Part shown: positions 22,966 to 31,484 of the stretch, one piece after another
Layout of the letters: each line of letters opens with the position of its first letter
How positions within the stretch are numbered: the stretch's first letter is position 1
NCBI GenBank assembly: GCA_947626845.1
Contig: CANQTW010000028.1
Coordinates: 1-33,576, forward strand
DNA length: 33,576 nucleotides
Direction of reading: 5' to 3'
Source: an uncultured Oscillospiraceae bacterium
GTDB taxonomy: Bacteria > Bacillota > Clostridia > Oscillospirales > Oscillospiraceae
Notes under the pieces: model-generated
What the model was told of the DNA's origin: nothing
What the model saw: the letters and a program-made list of their open reading frames with translations, nothing else
The model's database searches: none
Made by a program: the position numbers and the translations under genes

Positions 22966-24366
22966 TCACTCCTCCACGATGGAGTAGCGGACGTGGTGCT
23001 CCTCCCGCTCCCGCCGCTCCTTCAAAAACTTCATGGTCTGGTCGGGATAGCATATCCAGCTCATGACGTCCTCCTCGCACCGGGCCAGGTCCCCCAGGGC
23101 GGCCCTGGCGTCGGCAAATTCCTTGCCGGTGCGCTTGGCGTCCTCGATCCGGCAGTCCACGGGCTCGCTGCCCGCGCCGATGATCCGGTCCTGCAGCTCC
23201 TGACTCACAGGGGCCGGGGCGATGCCGTACTCGCCCTTGAAGTAGTTTTTGATCTCGTTGGAAATCTGCTTATACCGCTCGCCCATCAGGACGTTGACCA
23301 CCGCCTGGTTGCCCACCATCTGACTAAGGGGCGTCACCAGCGGGGGATAGCCCAGGTCGCGGCGGACGTTGGGGATCTCCACCAGGGCCTCGTCGAACTT
23401 GTCCATGGCGTTCATGTCCTTCAGGTTGGCGATCATGTTGCTGAGCATCCCGCCGGGGACCTTGTAGACCAGCGCCTGGGCGTCGGTGCCCATGGACTTG
23501 GGATTGATAAGCCCTGAGTCGATGTATTTCTGCTTCACGGGCTTGAAGAAATCGTTGACCTTGTTGATGACCTTCTCGTCCAGGCCCGTGTCGATACCCA
23601 TCTGGGACAGGGCGTAGTAGAGGGTCTCGGTGGCGGCCTGGCTGGTGCCGTTGGAGAAGCAGGAGGTGGCGGTGTCGATGACGTCCACGCCGGATTCCAC
23701 GGCCTTCAGCAGGGTCATATACGCCATGCCCGTGGTGCAGTGGGTGTGGAGGATCAGCGGGATATCGCCCACCTCGTCCTTGATTCCCTTAATCAGCCCC
23801 TCGGCCTCGGCGGGGGACATGGTGCCGGCCATATCCTTCAGGCAAATGGTGTCGAAGCCCATCTCCTTCAGCTCCCGGCACATCTCCACGTACTTCTTGA
23901 CCGTGTGGACGGGGCTCTGGGTATAGCTGATGCACCCGGAAGCCACGGTGCGCTCCGTGCCGTATTTTTTGGTGGCCTCGAAGGCGGTTTTGATGTTGCG
24001 GAAGTCGTTGAGGGCGTCGAAGATGCGGATCACGTCGATGCCGTTCTTGATGGACAGCCTGACGAACTCCTCCACCACGTCGTCGTGGTAGTGCTTGTAG
24101 CCCAAGAGGTTCTGGCCCCGCAGGAGCATTTGCAGGCGCGTATTGGGCATCGCCGCGCGGATATTCCGCAGCCGCTCCCAGGGGTCCTCCCCCAGATAGC
24201 GCAGGCAGGAGTCGAAGGTCGCGCCGCCCCAGCACTCCACCGAGTAATACCCGGCCTTGTCCATGGTGGGCAAAATCTTCTCATAATCGGCGTAGGGCAG
24301 GCGCGTAGCCATCAAAGATTGGTTCGCGTCCCGCAGCACCGTCTCTGTAAACTGAACCCTTTTCAT
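22966..24366 (-). CDS. oadA: Oxaloacetate decarboxylase alpha subunit / pyruvate carboxylase B-type carboxyltransferase
   Basis: The carboxyltransferase moves CO2 from a ketoacid to biotin. The 466 residues include LRDANQSLMATR at the start, WGGATFD, the lysine motif CLKDMAG, and the metal-binding LHTHCTTG, all diagnostic for the HMGL-like carboxyltransferase of OadA/PycB. The biotin domain is a separate protein here, so this form is shorter than fused OadA. Oxaloacetate is the most likely substrate from the subunit type. ATG 24366 is first in the operon, with a GGAGG upstream and a good promoter at 24437-24465. Confidence 0.93.
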   Translation of the reverse strand: MKRVQFTETVLRDANQSLMATRLPYADYEKILPTMDKAGYYSVECWGGATFDSCLRYLGEDPWERLRNIRAAMPNTRLQMLLRGQNLLGYKHYHDDVVEEFVRLSIKNGIDVIRIFDALNDFRNIKTAFEATKKYGTERTVASGCISYTQSPVHTVKKYVEMCRELKEMGFDTICLKDMAGTMSPAEAEGLIKGIKDEVGDIPLILHTHCTTGMAYMTLLKAVESGVDVIDTATSCFSNGTSQAATETLYYALSQMGIDTGLDEKVINKVNDFFKPVKQKYIDSGLINPKSMGTDAQALVYKVPGGMLSNMIANLKDMNAMDKFDEALVEIPNVRRDLGYPPLVTPLSQMVGNQAVVNVLMGERYKQISNEIKNYFKGEYGIAPAPVSQELQDRIIGAGSEPVDCRIEDAKRTGKEFADARAALGDLARCEEDVMSWICYPDQTMKFLKERREREEHHVRYSIVEE

Positions 24367-24436
24367 GTAAGTCTAACCTCCGTCAGGGATAAAATGGTTC
24401 CTTCCAACACGGGATACTCCAATCCCGACCCAGCTT

Positions 24437-24465
24437 ATAATACCACCAAAGCGGCCCCATTGCAA
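24437..24465 (-). promoter_or_regulatory. Promoter for the oad operon
   Basis: On the minus strand TTGCAA (24460-24465), a 17-base spacer and TATTAT (24437-24442). It lies just downstream of the methyltransferase stop, so the oad genes can be transcribed independently. Confidence 0.75.
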
Positions 24466-24493
24466 CTGTGAGAATCGCCAAATCGCGGGCCGC

Positions 24494-25723
24494 TTACACC
24501 ACCTGAAAAATATAGAATTTCAAATATTCCGTCTCCGGCACGTTCCACAGGATGGGGTGATCCGGCGCCTGCTTGCGGATTTCCACCTCCCGCAGCTCCC
24601 GACCCGCGTCGCGGGCGGCCTGCCGGAGCATCTTTTCAAACTGCTCCATGGGCATGAAGTGGCTGCAGGAGGCGGTGCACAGATACCCGCCCCGCGGCAA
24701 AAGGCCCATGGCCCGGTAGTTGATCTCCCTGTACCCCCTATAGGCGCTGCCGGCGGTGGCGCGGGACTTGGTAAAGGCCGGCGGGTCCAGGACGATCAGG
24801 TCATAGGCCCGCTTATTCTCCGCCGCCAGCCGCGGCAGCAGGTCGAACACGTCCGCGCGGACAAAGTCGATCCTCCCCGCCAGCCCGTTTCTCGCGGCGT
24901 TTTTACGGGCCATCTCCAGGGCCGTCTCCGACACGTCCACCGCCGTGACGCGCTCCGCGCCGCCCAGCGCGGCGTTCAGGGCGAAGGAACCGGTGTGGGT
25001 GAAGCAGTCCAGCACCCGCCGGCCCCGTGAAAGGCGGGCCACCGCGGCCCGATTGTATTTCTGATCCAGGAAAAAGCCGGTCTTCTGCCCGTTCTCCACG
25101 TCCACCCCATAGACCACGCCGTTCTCGCGAATCTCCGTCACGGCGCTGTCCGGGCACGGCTCGCCGGGGAGGGCAAACCAGCCCTTCCCCTGGGGCAGGC
25201 CCTCTAAGGCGCGGCTGGCCAGATCGTTCCGCTCAAAAAGCCCGTCCACCCGCTGGCCGTCCTCCCGCAACACCTTTACAATTATGGGGAAGATCAGCCC
25301 CTTCAGCCGCTCCATCCCCACGCTGACGCACTGGGACACCAGCAGATTTTCAAACCGGTCCACCGTAAGGCCTGGGAAGCCGTCGGCCTCGCCGAAGATC
25401 ACCCGACAGCAGCCCGTGTCCCCGCCCATGACGGCCTTGCGGTAGTCCCAGGCGTAGCGGACGCGCCGCTCCCAAAAGGCCGCGTCGAACCTGTCGTTGG
25501 CGTTGCGGGAGACGAGCCGCACCCGCAGCTTGCTCTCGCGGCTGAGAAAGCCCGTCCCCAGATACACGTCCCCCGGCCCCGTCACGTCCACCAGGCAGCC
25601 GTTCCCGCAGTCCTCCGGCTCCCAGGCCACGTCCGAGGCGTAGACCCACATATGGCCGGTCTCCGCCCAGCGCCGGCCCTTTTCCGTCACCGCCACACGG
25701 GGCAGCCCCCGCCCGTCCTTCAT
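24494..25723 (-). CDS. Class I rRNA methyltransferase, RlmI-like
   Basis: A 409-residue SAM-dependent methyltransferase of the 23S rRNA m5C (RlmI) type. An N-terminal PUA domain (about 8-75) is followed by a central EEHUD-like region and a Rossmann domain with DCFTHTGSFALNAA (SAM binding), VTAVDVS, VLDPPAFTKS and the cysteine motif TASCSH, whose Cys is the expected catalytic nucleophile. The start is ATG at 25723 with GGAGGAGG upstream. No terminator separates it clearly from the oad genes downstream, which have their own promoter. Confidence 0.92.
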   Translation of the reverse strand: MKDGRGLPRVAVTEKGRRWAETGHMWVYASDVAWEPEDCGNGCLVDVTGPGDVYLGTGFLSRESKLRVRLVSRNANDRFDAAFWERRVRYAWDYRKAVMGGDTGCCRVIFGEADGFPGLTVDRFENLLVSQCVSVGMERLKGLIFPIIVKVLREDGQRVDGLFERNDLASRALEGLPQGKGWFALPGEPCPDSAVTEIRENGVVYGVDVENGQKTGFFLDQKYNRAAVARLSRGRRVLDCFTHTGSFALNAALGGAERVTAVDVSETALEMARKNAARNGLAGRIDFVRADVFDLLPRLAAENKRAYDLIVLDPPAFTKSRATAGSAYRGYREINYRAMGLLPRGGYLCTASCSHFMPMEQFEKMLRQAARDAGRELREVEIRKQAPDHPILWNVPETEYLKFYIFQVV

Positions 25724-26062
25724 AAAAGCGCCTCCTCCGGAAAATACAAGATATATTCACTCCTGCCGTCACTCTACCACAACATACGCCAAAAATCAAC
25801 CGCCGGAGGCGGGGAAAGGGGTTGATTTGGCGGGCGCTCCCGCGGCGGCGGTTCAACCGGCGGGCGAAATTTTGTTTATTTTCACAAAGTCCCGCGCAAT
25901 TTTGTTGTCCCTTTGGGCGATTTGCCGGTTTTCCTGCTAAATCCAGCCGAAAACGCCCGAATTTGCAAGTGGAAATTTGAAAAAATGCAAAAACTTTTGG
26001 CATTTTTATGCAAATTGCGAAAAAATTCCGGCCTCTCTCCGCCAAATTCGGTAAAAAAAAGC
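25724..26062. other. AT-rich divergent intergenic region with nested hairpin
   Basis: This 339-base stretch between two divergent genes contains no credible gene. It becomes AT-rich after about 25865. A nested inverted repeat is present: outer arms AATTTGCA/TGCAAATT (25960-25967 and 26009-26016) and inner arms AAAAATGC/GCATTTTT (25981-25988 and 26000-26007). It lies upstream of the importer promoter and may be a protein-binding site, or part of a leader for the methyltransferase gene. Confidence 0.45.
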
Positions 26063-26091
26063 TTGCAGTTGTTGGATTTTGAGATTATAAT
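26063..26091 (+). promoter_or_regulatory. Promoter for the ABC importer operon
   Basis: TTGCAG (26063-26068), a 17-base spacer and perfect TATAAT (26086-26091), followed by about 90 bases of leader and an AAGGAGG site before ATG 26192. Confidence 0.8.
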
Positions 26092-26191
26092 GGTATGCAC
26101 AGTTGTGTCATAGTGCTTTCCCGCGGGTTCTCCGTGTACAGAATTTGCGGAAATCATAAGATGCAGCAAGTATAAGGAGGTAAAAAAGAAA

Positions 26192-28801
26192 ATGAGCAAA
26201 ATGAAAAAGCTGACAGCGTTGCTGCTGGCGCTCGTCATGGTGCTCGCGCTGGCTGCCTGCGGCGGCACCGGCGACGATACCACCACCGGCACCGGCGACG
26301 ACACCAGCAACCCGTCCACCGGCGACAGCACCGAGGACACCGCAAACCCGCTGGGCTACACCATCACCGAGTTTGACCCCAACGCCACCTACACCCAGAA
26401 TGTCGCGCTCCTTACCCTTCCCGGCAACTGGAACATGCACGACTATGAGGACGCTGACGCCAGCACTATCTGGGGGTATCTGGTCGACAATCTCTACAAC
26501 ATGACTTACAACGACGAGCTCCATCCCAAGGAGGGCGCCGAGCCTTGGAAGTCCTACGTCTTCCTGCCCGGTATGGCCGCCGACTATCCCACCGACGTGA
26601 CCGAGGAGGTCAAGGCCGCCCATCCCGATTGGATTCCCGCTGACGCCACCAATGGCTACGCCTGGGAGATTCCTCTGCGTCATGACCTGCAGTTCGACAA
26701 CGGCACCCCCATCACCGCGCAGACCTATGTCCAGTCCATGAAGTTTTTGCTTGACCCGCGTCTTCAGAACTACCGCGCCACCGATATTTACTCCGGCGCT
26801 TACGGCATTGTCGGCGCCGAGGCCTATGTCAAGCAGGGTCAGATGAACTACAAGGACAACGGCGTGGAGGGCGTCCAGCTGGCTGATATGACCGTCGGCG
26901 AGGACGGCCAGTACACCTACGACGGCAATCTGGTCTACATAGCCGCGGACTATCCGCTGGATTGGACCAGCGACAACACGCTGGCCGACTTAGTGGGCGC
27001 TTACGGTGCCGACTACTTCGGCATGGACCATTGGGATGAGCTGCTGGCTCTGGCCGATGACAACGGCCTGGTGCCCTGCACCGATGCCAACCTGGAGCTG
27101 CTGGCTTCCGTCACCACCACCGTCGCCGCCTGGGGCGAGACCGACGCCGACCTCTTCAACTACCTCATCATCGCCGAGCAGATGCCCGACAATGTTGACT
27201 ACGACGCCACCGTGGGCTTCTACGCCAAGGACGATTATACCTTGGTTCAGGTGTTCAATGGCGCTTTCGAGGGCTTCTATCTGTATACTTACGCCATCAA
27301 GGACAGCATCGTCCTTGTTGAGCCCACCATCTATGAGTCCTGCATGAAGCAGGACGAGGCGGGCGTCTGGTCCTGCTCCTACATGACCAGCGTGGAGACC
27401 TCCCCCTCCTACGGCGCTTACTCCATGACCAGCTACCAGACCGACAAGGAGGTCAGCTTCGCGAAGAACGACAAGTGGTTCGGCTGGACCGAGGACGTTT
27501 ACCACGTCTATAAGGACCCCAACGACGGCAACGTCTACCGCGATAACATGACCACCAACATCACCATGCAGTACGTCCCGGAGATCGCTACCCGCCGCCA
27601 GATGTTCCTCTCCGGCCAGCTGACGTCCTTCGCCCTTGAGGAGACCGACTACGAGCAGTACGGCCACTCCGATTACGCCTGGGCCTATCCTTCTGAGACC
27701 GCCGCGGGCCTGTGGGTCACCGGAAATATGGACGGTTTGAACGCCCGCGAGGCCGCCGCTGACTTCGACCAGACCAAGCAGGATACTCAGACCGTTGGCC
27801 TTGTCAGCTTCCACAAGGCTCTGGCCGTCTCCTTCGACCGTCAGGCCTTCTGCGACGAGTGCCACCCCGCCTACACCCCCGGCTACGGCATTCTGGGCGA
27901 CCAGTACCTGTATGACGTTGAGAACGGCCTGTTCTATCGTGATACCGACGAGGCCAAGAAGGCCCTGTGCGACTTCTACTCCGTGGATACCTCCAAGTTC
28001 GCCGATCTTGACGAGGCTGTTGCCTCCATCACCGGCTTCGACCCGGACGCCGCCAAGGAGCTTTACAAGGCCGCCTATGAGGAATCTCTGAGCCTTGGCT
28101 ACATCACCGACGCTGACGGTGACGGCATCTGCGACCAGACCATCAACCTGATCTACGCCTCCCCCTCCCCCGCCGACTACATCACCCGCCGTATCAACTA
28201 CCTGAACAAGTGGGTCGGCCAGGCCACCGAGGGCACGCCTTTCGAGGGCAAGATCACCTTCTCCGAGTCCGCGCCTCTGGGCAACAGCGGATGGGATGAT
28301 GCTTACCGCACCGGTGCTGCTGACTGCATGATCGCCGGCGTGGGCGGCTCCATCTACGATCCGTTCGACGCTATGGCTCTCTATTGCGACCCCGCCCGGA
28401 ACCTGACCGCCAACTGGTACGATCCCACCACCGATATGATGACTGTGTCCATCAACGGCGAGGACATCACCATGAGCGTCTATGACTGGTATCAGTCCAT
28501 GATGGGTACCATGGTCACCGTAGACGGCAAGAACTACTCCTTCGGCAGCGCCGATGTGGACACCAACACCCGCATGGTCATTCTGGCCGCTCTTGAGGGC
28601 CGTATGATGTCCCGTTACGATATCCTGCCCCTGTGCAACTTCGGCTCCAAGTCCCTGCTGTCCCAGAAGCTCTTCAACGTGCTGGACGAGTACAGTCCTC
28701 TGCTCACTTCCTACGGTCCTCGCCGTTACAACTATAGCGACGCTGAGTGGGAAGAGTATGTGAGCGCGCAGCTTGCCGAGCACGGCCAGCTCCAGTATTG
28801 A
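26192..28801 (+). CDS. Oversized peptide/nickel-type substrate-binding lipoprotein
   Basis: An 869-residue extracellular solute-binding protein, family 5 by context and pattern. It has a lipoprotein signal: basic start, hydrophobic core, lipobox LAAC with Cys23 as the lipid anchor. A Gly/Thr/Asp-rich flexible linker follows (about 24-52). Dipeptide and oligopeptide binding proteins usually have about 500-600 residues, so some 300 extra residues are present, spread through the chain. A calcium-loop-like DADGDGICD occurs at 640-648. It is the first gene of the operon and is separated from the permeases by a GC-rich hairpin that could favour its higher expression. Its ligand is unknown. Confidence 0.85.
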   Translation: MSKMKKLTALLLALVMVLALAACGGTGDDTTTGTGDDTSNPSTGDSTEDTANPLGYTITEFDPNATYTQNVALLTLPGNWNMHDYEDADASTIWGYLVDNLYNMTYNDELHPKEGAEPWKSYVFLPGMAADYPTDVTEEVKAAHPDWIPADATNGYAWEIPLRHDLQFDNGTPITAQTYVQSMKFLLDPRLQNYRATDIYSGAYGIVGAEAYVKQGQMNYKDNGVEGVQLADMTVGEDGQYTYDGNLVYIAADYPLDWTSDNTLADLVGAYGADYFGMDHWDELLALADDNGLVPCTDANLELLASVTTTVAAWGETDADLFNYLIIAEQMPDNVDYDATVGFYAKDDYTLVQVFNGAFEGFYLYTYAIKDSIVLVEPTIYESCMKQDEAGVWSCSYMTSVETSPSYGAYSMTSYQTDKEVSFAKNDKWFGWTEDVYHVYKDPNDGNVYRDNMTTNITMQYVPEIATRRQMFLSGQLTSFALEETDYEQYGHSDYAWAYPSETAAGLWVTGNMDGLNAREAAADFDQTKQDTQTVGLVSFHKALAVSFDRQAFCDECHPAYTPGYGILGDQYLYDVENGLFYRDTDEAKKALCDFYSVDTSKFADLDEAVASITGFDPDAAKELYKAAYEESLSLGYITDADGDGICDQTINLIYASPSPADYITRRINYLNKWVGQATEGTPFEGKITFSESAPLGNSGWDDAYRTGAADCMIAGVGGSIYDPFDAMALYCDPARNLTANWYDPTTDMMTVSINGEDITMSVYDWYQSMMGTMVTVDGKNYSFGSADVDTNTRMVILAALEGRMMSRYDILPLCNFGSKSLLSQKLFNVLDEYSPLLTSYGPRRYNYSDAEWEEYVSAQLAEHGQLQY

Positions 28802-28808
28802 TTCCCGC

Positions 28809-28880
28809 GTCAACTGAGTTTCGTTGACTCCCCTTTTGGCAAAGACGGCGGGGGGCGTTTATACGCCCCCCGTCCGTGTT
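28809..28880 (+). terminator. Hairpins after the binding-protein gene, possible partial terminator
   Basis: First GTCAAC/GTTGAC (28809-28814 and 28823-28828), then a strong stem GGGGGGCG/CGCCCCCC (28850-28857 and 28864-28871). The tail after it is only modestly T-rich (GTGTTCTATTTT). In ABC operons such hairpins often protect the binding-protein mRNA and lower readthrough into the permeases. Confidence 0.6.
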
Positions 28881-28990
28881 CTATTTTGCTTGTCATTTGC
28901 CCCGCAATTTACTTAGGCCATATTTAATTGAGTAAAGAAATGAATTGCGGGGCGAATGAGAACCAAAAAGAAACGGAGGGATCCTTCAAA

Positions 28991-29944
28991 ATGATCAAAT
29001 ACACCCTGCAGAGGATCTTGTATATGATCTTTGTGTTCTTCGTGATCACGTTCATGTGCTTTGTCCTCATCCGTATGCTGCCGCTGCCGGCGCTGCCCCC
29101 CGACGACATCCATACGGAGGCCATTTTGATGCGCCGGGAGGCCCTGGGGTACAACAAGCCCTATCTGGTACAGTTCTGGATTTTCCTGAAGAACGTGTTC
29201 ACCAATTTTGACTGGGGCGTTTCGGAAAAGCTCTATATCGGGCGGCCCGTCCTGGAGGTCTTCATGGAGAAGCTCCCCCCCACCATAATCGTCAACCTAT
29301 ACTCCATCCTCTGGACCATCCCCGTGGGCATCGGCTTGGGCATCTGGGCGGCTTTGAAGAAGAACACCTGGGTGGACTACACCATCTCCACCCTGACCAT
29401 GGTGGTGATCTCGGTGCCCTCCTTCGTCTACGCCTTTTTGATCCAATACACCCTCTGCTTTAAGCTGCGGCTGTTCCCATTAATTTTAAAAGGCGGAACA
29501 GACTGGTTCAGTCCCGCCATGTTCAAGTCCATGGTGCCGCCGGTGCTGGCGCTGAGCTTTGGCGTCATCGCGGGCTTCTGCCGCACCACCCGCGCGGAGC
29601 TGACGGAGGTTTTGACCAGTGAGTTCATGCTCCTGGCCCGGACCAAGGGCCTGACCAAGACCCAGGCCACCGTCCGCCACGCCCTCCGCAACTGCTTCGT
29701 GGTCATCGTCCCCGGCATCTTCGGCGAGTTCATCGGGATTCTGGGCGGCTCCCTGATCATCGAGAACATCTTCGCCATCCCCGGCGTGGGCGCCCTGACC
29801 CTGAACGCCATCAACGGGCAGGACTACAACATCTTCGTGCTGACCACCTGCTTCTACACCGCCATCGGTTTGGCGGCGGGCTTAGTGGTGGATATCAGCT
29901 ACGGCTTCATCGACCCGCGCATCCGCATGGGCTCCAAGAAATAA
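28991..29944 (+). CDS. ABC importer permease, DppB/OppB-like
   Basis: A 317-residue inner-membrane permease of normal length for the family. The N-terminal helix IKYTLQRILYMIFVFFVIT is followed by an outside loop and five further helices. The coupling (EAA) loop reads EFMLLARTKGLTKTQATVRHALRN, the contact site for the ATPase. ATG 28991 has GGAGGG ten bases upstream; an earlier TTG (28928) would add 21 polar residues. The next permease starts 16 bases after the stop. Confidence 0.92.
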   Translation: MIKYTLQRILYMIFVFFVITFMCFVLIRMLPLPALPPDDIHTEAILMRREALGYNKPYLVQFWIFLKNVFTNFDWGVSEKLYIGRPVLEVFMEKLPPTIIVNLYSILWTIPVGIGLGIWAALKKNTWVDYTISTLTMVVISVPSFVYAFLIQYTLCFKLRLFPLILKGGTDWFSPAMFKSMVPPVLALSFGVIAGFCRTTRAELTEVLTSEFMLLARTKGLTKTQATVRHALRNCFVVIVPGIFGEFIGILGGSLIIENIFAIPGVGALTLNAINGQDYNIFVLTTCFYTAIGLAAGLVVDISYGFIDPRIRMGSKK

Positions 29945-29960
29945 GGAAGGGGGAAGAAAA

Positions 29961-31484
29961 ATGGAATACGAAAAAATCCCCGCTGAGCAGTTCCGCTTCG
30001 TGCAGGAGAACGAGAATCTCCACGACAAGGCCCTCCAGACCAAATCCAAAGGCTTCTTTGCCGACGCTATGATCCGGTTCGGGAAGAATAAATCCTCCGT
30101 CATCGCCACCTGGATTCTGGCGTTCCTTCTCCTTTACGCTATCGTTGCCCCGATCCTCTCTCCCTATGATATCCATACCCAAGACAGCATTTACATCAAC
30201 TTCCCGCCGTTTATCCGTTCTGTCGCTGATAAGGGCCTGGGCTTCCTGGACGGCGCGAAGACCATGGACAGCCAGAACGACGCCGCCATGCTGGCGTGGA
30301 AAGCCATTGGCGTTGAAACAGGCCTTGATCCCGTCCTTGGAATCACGGGTACCCACGAAACCCAGGTCAAATACAGGGGCCAGATGATTACCCGTACCAC
30401 CTATGATATCGAGGTCAACGCCTATTACGCCAAGGACATGATCTACAAGACCTTCTCCTATGCTGAATTTGAGAAGATTCAGCAGTGGCAGAACGAGACG
30501 GGTATTCAGGTCATTTATCCGTGGGTCGACCCCAAGGATATCAGTGATATCAGCGATAACCCCAACATCTGGTATCAGGTGGACTCCAAGGGCGTCGCTG
30601 TTTTGGACGAGGACGGAAACTTCATCCCGGTCTACTCCACCAACACCGCCAAGGCCGGCGCGGAGTACAATTCCCTGCGTATCCCCGGCGACGACGGCAG
30701 CTATATTTACTCCTATGGTAAATCCGGCTCTGTCCAGTGCCGTATTCTCTACTACAACTACTACCAGTATCTCTACGGCAGAGAACCCGCTTACCTCATG
30801 GGTACTAACGCCCTGGGGCAGGACATCTTCTGCGGCATCGGCGTGGGCGCCCGGTTCTCCATCCTCTTCGCCATTTTAGTGTCCGCCATCAACCTGACCA
30901 TCGGCGCCATTTACGGCGCTATCGAGGGCTACTACGGCGGCTGGGTGGATATGACCTTAGAGCGTATTTCCGATATCCTCTCCGGCGTCCCCTTTGTGGT
31001 GGTCACCACCCTGTTCCAGCTCCATCTGGCCCAGAGGGTGGGCGTTGTGGGGTCGTTCCTGTTCGCCTTCGTCCTGACGGGGTGGATCGGCATGGCGGCC
31101 CTGACCCGGCGGCAGTTCTACCGCTTCAAGGGCCAGGAGTTCATTCTGGCGGCCCGCACCCTGGGCGCCTCCGACGGGCGGCTGATGTTCAAGCACATCT
31201 TCCCCAACGGCATCGGCTCCATCATCACCAGCTGCGCCCTGGTGATCCCCGGCGTCATCAGCTCCGAGACCAGTATGACGTACCTGGGCATCGTGAACCT
31301 CCAGGATTTTGCCGGCACCACCATCGGCACCCTGCTTTCCCAGGGCAACTCAGCCGTTACCACCGCGCCCCATGCGGCCCTGTATCCCAGTATTTACCTG
31401 GGACTGCTGATGATCTGCTTCAACCTCTTCGGCAACGGCCTGAGAGACGCCTTTAACCCGACCACAAGGGGGATCGACGACTGA
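29961..31484 (+). CDS. ABC importer permease, DppC/OppC-like with large outside insertion
   Basis: A 507-residue permease; the family is usually about 280-320. The first helix is at about 46-66 (SSVIATWILAFLLLYAIVAP). The conserved GTNALGQDIF, normally a few dozen residues later, only comes at 281-290, so about 210 residues lie between. By topology this insertion faces outward. It is rich in Tyr, Asp and Asn, with strand-like segments. The remaining core is normal, with the coupling loop EFILAARTLGASDGRLMFKHIFPN. The stop shares a base with the ATPase start (TGATG). AAGGGGG lies upstream of ATG 29961. Confidence 0.92.
   Translation: MEYEKIPAEQFRFVQENENLHDKALQTKSKGFFADAMIRFGKNKSSVIATWILAFLLLYAIVAPILSPYDIHTQDSIYINFPPFIRSVADKGLGFLDGAKTMDSQNDAAMLAWKAIGVETGLDPVLGITGTHETQVKYRGQMITRTTYDIEVNAYYAKDMIYKTFSYAEFEKIQQWQNETGIQVIYPWVDPKDISDISDNPNIWYQVDSKGVAVLDEDGNFIPVYSTNTAKAGAEYNSLRIPGDDGSYIYSYGKSGSVQCRILYYNYYQYLYGREPAYLMGTNALGQDIFCGIGVGARFSILFAILVSAINLTIGAIYGAIEGYYGGWVDMTLERISDILSGVPFVVVTTLFQLHLAQRVGVVGSFLFAFVLTGWIGMAALTRRQFYRFKGQEFILAARTLGASDGRLMFKHIFPNGIGSIITSCALVIPGVISSETSMTYLGIVNLQDFAGTTIGTLLSQGNSAVTTAPHAALYPSIYLGLLMICFNLFGNGLRDAFNPTTRGIDD

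Noticed and set aside
25913..26113. Plus-strand 66-codon frame before the ABC importer
   Set aside because: It covers the importer promoter and the nested hairpin, has no ribosome site, and shows no domain.
26990..28813. Minus-strand open frame of 607 codons opposite the binding lipoprotein
   Set aside because: Antisense shadow with Gly/Val/His repeats and no start site; the sense frame has a clear lipoprotein signal and promoter.
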